A DNA stretch of 44,340 nucleotides from a virus: the IMG/VR virus record IMGVR_UViG_3300017767_000030, positions 1 through 44,340 of that record; one strand, given 5' to 3'. Shown in pieces: positions 40,454 through 44,340 of the stretch (its first letter is position 1; each line of letters opens with the position of its first letter). Under the pieces are notes generated by a model. That model was not told the origin of the DNA. It worked only from the letters and a program-made list of their open reading frames with translations, and made no database searches. Position numbers and translations under genes: made by a program.

Positions 40454-40726
40454 ATGAGTTTTTTAGCAGGTATATCATTTATGATACCTTTAGCGTTATT
40501 CACTGTTATACTTTTTTACTTAAGTAAATTTATACCTAAAGAAGGAGTTCAACTACCAGTATTTTTAATGATTGCAGGGGATGGAATATTAGTAGCGTTG
40601 TGGTATTTTGGATTAAAAGAAATAGTAGATACTTTAAAGGAATTTAGATTAGGCATAGGGCTATCTTTTGTATCAGCATCGTTTGGTAGATCGATTTATT
40701 TCATGCTTCAGAATAAGGAAGTATAG
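40454..40726 (+). CDS. Small membrane protein (90 aa)
   Basis: Start taken at ATG 40454 (MSFLAGISFMIPL), because the longer frame upstream only shadows the preceding gene. The 90-residue product has two clear membrane segments (about 3-25 and 33-53) and a possible third at 65-80. Could be a holin-like or envelope protein. Confidence 0.6.
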   Translation: MSFLAGISFMIPLALFTVILFYLSKFIPKEGVQLPVFLMIAGDGILVALWYFGLKEIVDTLKEFRLGIGLSFVSASFGRSIYFMLQNKEV

Positions 40727-40736
40727 TTATTCTGAG

Positions 40737-40745
40737 CTATTTATA
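40737..40745 (+). promoter_or_regulatory. CTATTTATA motif
   Basis: An exact CTATTTATA ten bases after the stop of the membrane-protein gene and 13 bases before the ATG of the Hint-bearing protein. It is one of the better-placed copies for a late promoter. Confidence 0.5.
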
Positions 40746-40758
40746 ATAAAATTATATA

Positions 40759-42588
40759 ATGAAAGGAACATTATTTTCAGCAGATTTTGTATTCGATTCG
40801 TCGAATAATGCTAGGTTATTAGAAATTAATACTGATACTTCTTTAACTACCCCCGGTAATGAAAATTTAGATTTTACAGATTTTGGCACTGTTTTATCAG
40901 ATAGCTCTCTGGATACTCTTCATATTATCTTTAAGCCTTTTCACCAACTAATAGTAGATAAATTAGTAGATTTTGTAAATAATAATGTTTCAAACATTAC
41001 TACAATAACATTTCAAGAAGAAGAAACATGTTCGCTTTATGTAGGTGCAGTTGAAGATGCTAGTAATAAGTTTATACTTAGAATGGCTTACGATGAAGCA
41101 GCTATATTAGATTCTGAATACGCTAAATCTGAAATAAAATTATATAGTTTATTCAATACTAATAGTGATTTAGATTCTTTACCTCCCTCTTATCATTCTT
41201 CTTCTGTTCACGGTATAATAGATACTATTTCTCAATCGTTTAATGACCCTAATATTCCTGACTTTGTTAAAAAAACTGAAAACGCATCTGGAGCTACTTT
41301 ATTATCTATAGGATTCTTAAAAGCAGGTCTTCCGGAAACAGGATCAGATTATAGACTTAATACTTTAATAGAAGAACAAAAAAAAGAAGATGTATTAATA
41401 TCTAATTTTTTACCCAACCTATCAGGTTCTTATACTACTTCAGTAAGATCTATGCAAATAGTATATGGTAATGATTTAGATTTATGTTTTGTTGGTGAAC
41501 ATCAACAAGTTTCTTTATTTGATATTCCTTCTTCTATTACTACTGGGAGTCTTGACGGTTCTGACAAAGTCTCTCACGAGGTCCATCAAAAACACAGACA
41601 CGAATTTACAACGAATCATCCTAAGTATAAGGGAGGTTTAATTAAAACTACTAATATTCTCAGCTCATCAGGTGATGCGTTTAATATTCAAACACTTAAC
41701 TCTGGATCTGATTACTTTTACCAATCTTACTTTGTATCTGGTTCTCCGGATACTGATGCTGTAACTGAACTTAACGATTGGTTTTACTCAGGATCTAACT
41801 TTCCTTCAGGTTCCTATTTGACTTCTTCTAATGTAATTTTAGTAGAAGAAAACCTTAATCCTGATTTAGACATATACAAATTAGAATTAGAATCTGGTGA
41901 TACTTTCTTATTAGGAAGTGTATCTTTATTACCGGTATTAGATACTGGCTCTAATGTAATTACTTGGAAATCTACTGAAAAAGTTTTACCCGGTAATAAA
42001 GTATTTGACGAGAATAATACTTCCTATTCAGTAGTTTCTAATACTTATCAAATTTCAGATACTAATGGGGAATATGATCTTTATCAACCTAATATGGAAG
42101 TAATAGATACTTATATACTTAAAGGCTCTAGTATGAATTTATTAGTTCATAACCCCTTTGGAGCGGGTAGAGGAGGATGCTTTATTAAAGGTACTGAAAT
42201 TACTTTACCTAACGGTGATAATAAAGCTATAGAAGATATAACTCAAGGTGAGGAAATATTAACTCACAATCATGATTCCGGATTAGACGAAGTAGGTGTA
42301 GTAGGTTTTATAGAAACTCTAGAAGCAAATAAAATAATTAAGATAACTACGGATGGTAAACATACAAAGGAAATTACCTGCACCCTTGAACATCCTTTTT
42401 ATGCTAATGGTAAGTATATCCAAGCAGAATATTTAGAAGTTATGGATCTATTGCATACAAATTATGGTGAGGATGTATTTATAAGCAAAGTAGAAATTTT
42501 AGACGAAACTCATACAGTCTATAATTTAAGAGACGTATCTGATAACCATAACTTTTATGCTAACAACATATTAGTTCATAATAAATAA
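40759..42588 (+). CDS. Structural (tail-type) protein with C-terminal Hint/intein-like domain
   Basis: A 609-residue protein. Residues 1-470 are a beta-rich, Ser/Gly/Asp-rich structural part without recognised domains. It ends in VHNPFGAGRGG, then a Hint domain from Cys474: CFIKGTEITLPNGDNKAIED (block A), ITQGEEILTHN, ITCTLEHPFY (block B with TxxH) and HTVYNLRDVSDNHNFYANN (blocks F/G), ending VHNK. His607-Asn608 is the expected C-terminal splice pair, but only Lys609 follows, with no Cys/Ser/Thr. N-terminal cleavage at Cys474 is therefore the likely reaction, not splicing. The CTATTTATA motif upstream fits late expression. Confidence 0.85.
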   Translation: MKGTLFSADFVFDSSNNARLLEINTDTSLTTPGNENLDFTDFGTVLSDSSLDTLHIIFKPFHQLIVDKLVDFVNNNVSNITTITFQEEETCSLYVGAVEDASNKFILRMAYDEAAILDSEYAKSEIKLYSLFNTNSDLDSLPPSYHSSSVHGIIDTISQSFNDPNIPDFVKKTENASGATLLSIGFLKAGLPETGSDYRLNTLIEEQKKEDVLISNFLPNLSGSYTTSVRSMQIVYGNDLDLCFVGEHQQVSLFDIPSSITTGSLDGSDKVSHEVHQKHRHEFTTNHPKYKGGLIKTTNILSSSGDAFNIQTLNSGSDYFYQSYFVSGSPDTDAVTELNDWFYSGSNFPSGSYLTSSNVILVEENLNPDLDIYKLELESGDTFLLGSVSLLPVLDTGSNVITWKSTEKVLPGNKVFDENNTSYSVVSNTYQISDTNGEYDLYQPNMEVIDTYILKGSSMNLLVHNPFGAGRGGCFIKGTEITLPNGDNKAIEDITQGEEILTHNHDSGLDEVGVVGFIETLEANKIIKITTDGKHTKEITCTLEHPFYANGKYIQAEYLEVMDLLHTNYGEDVFISKVEILDETHTVYNLRDVSDNHNFYANNILVHNK

Positions 42589-42591
42589 ACT

Positions 42592-42723
42592 ATGGCAATT
42601 TATAGAGAAAAAACTTCATTTGAAGTACAAAATAAACCAGTTCATCCTATTACTGCTGACCAGAAGACTAAAGTTCGTGCAATTGTTACAAATTTTATTA
42701 CATACTTGAAAGCTTCTATTTAA
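42592..42723 (+). CDS. Small protein, unknown (43 aa)
   Basis: A 43-residue frame (MAIYREKTSFEVQNKPVHPI...) begins 3 bases after the Hint gene and ends just before the dioxygenase. Mixed composition with a C-terminal helix. Good codon use; no family recognised. It might be a minor virion component given its neighbour. Confidence 0.5.
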   Translation: MAIYREKTSFEVQNKPVHPITADQKTKVRAIVTNFITYLKASI

Positions 42724-42727
42724 TTAA

Positions 42728-43225
42728 ATGTTAAAGGTTATAGATAATTTTCTTTCAGAAGAAATTTGTAATAAAATTATAAAAGATAATTTATCCAATT
42801 TTAAACCTATTCCTGAACTACCTCATGTTAGAAGATGTACTTCTAAGTTTATAGAGGCCCCTAAAATTAGAGAAGAACTTATATTTATAGTTAACGAAAT
42901 AAGAAAAGATCTTACTGTAGATTCTACTTTCGAATTTATTCAATACAGTAAAGATGACCATTTTGAATGGCATAACGACGTTAGATTAAATAATCCTAAA
43001 ACCGAAACTATTTCAGCTATTATATTATTAAACAATAATTTTAAGGGGGGTGATTTGCTATATAGAGAAAATTTAAAGATAACTAAATCTAACATTAATG
43101 TTGGTTCTTTAATTATTTTTCCTTCTAAATTGCAACACAAAGTTAATAAAATTACAGAAGGTTTTAGATATAGTTTATGCTGCTGGTTCTATAAAGACAA
43201 TACTAAATTTAAATCAATAATATAG
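42728..43225 (+). CDS. 2-oxoglutarate/Fe(II) dioxygenase (second copy type)
   Basis: A 165-residue double-stranded beta-helix oxygenase with HND (His82, Asp84), AIILLNNNFKGGDLLY, distal His137 (LQHKVN) and Arg147 (GFRYSL) as 2-oxoglutarate anchor. Unlike the protein at 4583 it uses Arg rather than Lys, so the two are different subfamilies. It resembles small PKHD-type hydroxylases. Followed by a glycosyltransferase-like gene. Confidence 0.88.
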   Translation: MLKVIDNFLSEEICNKIIKDNLSNFKPIPELPHVRRCTSKFIEAPKIREELIFIVNEIRKDLTVDSTFEFIQYSKDDHFEWHNDVRLNNPKTETISAIILLNNNFKGGDLLYRENLKITKSNINVGSLIIFPSKLQHKVNKITEGFRYSLCCWFYKDNTKFKSII

Positions 43226-43239
43226 CTTATAGGTTTCAT

Positions 43240-44028
43240 ATGAACGTCGCTATTATAGTTTGGGGGTTTTATAGACAGTTTGATGCTGCTGTAGAATTCT
43301 GGGATGAGAGTTATTCTGAATATAACCCTGATTATTTTTTTTCTATATGGGAGGATAGTATGGAAAAATGTACTCTAACTGGTTTTAACTTTGATATTAG
43401 AAAAAAAGCTACTAGAAAAGACATTACTAAACACTACCCAGATGCTAATATAAATATATTTAAAAATAAAGCTTGTAAATTAGTTGCTGCTGAAAGAATA
43501 TGGTTTTTATTAGAAAAAGCAGTCGACTCTATTCTTGAAAGTAATAAGAAATATGACGTTATTATAGTTAAACGAGCTGATGCATTTGAATGGAGAGATT
43601 ACAAAATAACTGACAATTTAAAAAATAATACAATCTATACTTACCAAGGTAGACAGAGAGATTCTTATGGGAACCCACATTACGATTTTGGGGATATTTT
43701 CTTTTATGGTCGTAGTGATAGTATGGTTAAATTTATTAAAGGTTTTGTTAACTCTAAATATCTTAAACTAAAAGATGAATTTTGCCCACATAAAAGCCCA
43801 GATCAGTTCTTATGGGAATCAGATTTAGATATAGAGATATTTCCTGGCAATCATCATGAGCAATTAGTTCGCCCTATACACTTATTTATGTTTCCTTCTA
43901 ATAAACCTATTAAAGAGTTTTTAGATGAGAATGCATGGATGTTTAATGGGTTAGAAGGACTATGGCATTATATTAGAACAAATAGAAGACAGTACTACTT
44001 TATTAGTGAGGACGAAATAGGAGAATAA
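43240..44028 (+). CDS. Glycosyltransferase-like protein (relative of the one at 27984)
   Basis: A 262-residue protein beginning VAIIVWGFYRQFDAAVEFWDE, with PDYFFSIWEDS near residue 30-40 (the 'D.f.h.W' position) and YDVIIVKRADAFEWRD near 105 (DxD-like ADA). The general layout matches the capsule-type protein at 27984, which has ISGQPRF, VFIHSW and VVRSRFD in these places. Likely glycan transfer; donor unknown. Confidence 0.55.
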   Translation: MNVAIIVWGFYRQFDAAVEFWDESYSEYNPDYFFSIWEDSMEKCTLTGFNFDIRKKATRKDITKHYPDANINIFKNKACKLVAAERIWFLLEKAVDSILESNKKYDVIIVKRADAFEWRDYKITDNLKNNTIYTYQGRQRDSYGNPHYDFGDIFFYGRSDSMVKFIKGFVNSKYLKLKDEFCPHKSPDQFLWESDLDIEIFPGNHHEQLVRPIHLFMFPSNKPIKEFLDENAWMFNGLEGLWHYIRTNRRQYYFISEDEIGE

Positions 44029-44060
44029 GTAGATAGTCTGAAATATTTTTCGTATATTAT
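44028..44060 (+). promoter_or_regulatory. Promoter, CTGA-N11-TATATT class
   Basis: CTGA (44038-44041), 11 bases with TTTTTCG, TATATT (44053-44058). The upstream TTG box is not evident here. The ATG at 44077 is 24 bases from the -10 start. Confidence 0.45.
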
Positions 44061-44076
44061 AATAAACATAAAAATT

Positions 44077-44265
44077 ATGAATGAGTTATATTACATTGCC
44101 GAATCAAAAATGAATTCAAGAATTTCAGCTACTATTATGGAAGGGGAACCTATAAGAGTAGATAATATCGTTTACGAGAGACTATGGAAGCGACCAGTTT
44201 ATCGTAGTGAGAAACAAAGATTAGTTAATACTGATCAAACTGAAAGGATAATTCTTTTCAATTAA
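44077..44265 (+). CDS. Small protein, unknown (62 aa)
   Basis: A 62-residue protein (MNELYYIAESKMNSRISAT...), strand-rich with a basic middle (YERLWKRPVYRSEKQR). It has its own promoter and is followed by another, so it is a single-gene unit. No family recognised. Confidence 0.6.
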   Translation: MNELYYIAESKMNSRISATIMEGEPIRVDNIVYERLWKRPVYRSEKQRLVNTDQTERIILFN

Positions 44266-44266
44266 A

Positions 44267-44299
44267 AGTTGGCTTACTGAGATATATTTCGTATATTAA
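44267..44299 (+). promoter_or_regulatory. Promoter, AGTTGG-N17-TATATT class
   Basis: AGTTGGCT (TTGGCT 44269-44274), 17 bases including CTGA, TATATT (44292-44297). The leader ends AAAGGTTATG. It drives a gene that runs out of the window. Confidence 0.65.
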
Positions 44300-44328
44300 G
44301 GTATAATAAAAAAGTAAAAATAAAGGTT

Positions 44329-44340
44329 ATGACAAAATTA
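44329..44340 (+). CDS. Partial gene at window end (first four codons)
   Basis: ATG ACA AAA TTA follows a good promoter and an AAAGGTTATG leader identical in form to that at 37723. Only MTKL is visible, so no product can be named. Confidence 0.5.

Noticed and set aside
42178-42588. A splicing intein
   Set aside because: No nucleophile or C-extein follows the terminal His-Asn; only Lys and a stop.

Overview
This window reads as part of an AT-rich, tailed double-stranded DNA phage genome, probably a large marine virus with T4-like (myovirus-type) accessory content. Every convincing gene is on the + strand. Genes are packed end to end with ATGA-type overlaps, and no stretch over about 300 bases lacks a gene. 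No capsid, portal, terminase or polymerase gene is visible, so assignment to a phage rests on the amidase/holin/spanin-like lysis genes, the Hint-bearing structural protein, HNH genes, DUF1599 (Nmad1-like) and DUF932 proteins, and the architecture. A host in the Bacteroidetes is the best inference: signal peptides end in flavobacterial style (SFGQ, SFSQ, VAQ), Shine-Dalgarno sequences are mostly absent, a histone H1-like (Hc1) protein and DxDxDG calcium motifs occur, and a recurring promoter fits the TTTG / TAnnTTTG pattern.

Layout. (1) 1-2.3 kb: GroES and GroEL, two tiny genes including an H1-like basic protein, then a GC-rich structured RNA/terminator. (2) 2.3-7.6 kb: SGNH-hydrolase-like proteins, a glycosyltransferase-like protein, a 2-oxoglutarate/Fe(II) dioxygenase, small membrane and zinc-ribbon proteins, and strong terminators. 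(3) 7.6-13.8 kb: a block of exported proteins: a small periplasmic protein, a cohesin/dockerin-like protein, two lipoprotein-like proteins, two small membrane proteins, a CsgG-like protein and a Ser/Thr/Glu-repeat protein ending in a probable outer-membrane beta-barrel. (4) 13.8-16.5 kb: lysis genes: holin-like, amidase endolysin, an overlapping spanin-like pair, and a coiled-coil membrane protein. (5) 16.5-18.2 kb: nucleic-acid genes (DUF1599/Nmad1-like, C2H2 zinc finger, PD-(D/E)XK nuclease, ribbon-helix-helix). (6) 18.2-32.6 kb: one continuous surface-glycan operon with about ten glycosyltransferase-type proteins, an FkbM methyltransferase, a sugar nucleotidyltransferase, a RuBisCO-like protein, a GDPD-like phosphodiesterase, an NAD-dependent epimerase and a short UDP-sugar dehydrogenase. 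(7) 32.6-44.3 kb: small phage proteins, a lytic transglycosylase-like enzyme, a sulfotransferase whose frame is broken at a U UUU UUA slippery site, a GT25 enzyme, DUF932, an HNH endonuclease, small membrane proteins, a tail-type protein with a C-terminal Hint domain, a second dioxygenase and another glycosyltransferase-like protein.

How it may work together (inference): the chaperonin supports folding of viral or host proteins. The glycan operon plus sulfotransferase, GT25, FkbM methyltransferase and dioxygenases could remodel host surface polysaccharide or decorate virions. The exported block could alter the host outer membrane before the lysis genes act. Two recurring upstream motifs, GTTG/TTTG-N19-TATATT and CTATTTATA, probably mark two transcription classes. 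The most unusual elements are the RuBisCO-like protein inside the glycan operon, the slippery-site sulfotransferase, the CsgG/dockerin/beta-barrel block, and a terminator-like hairpin that is intact only when read from the minus strand.
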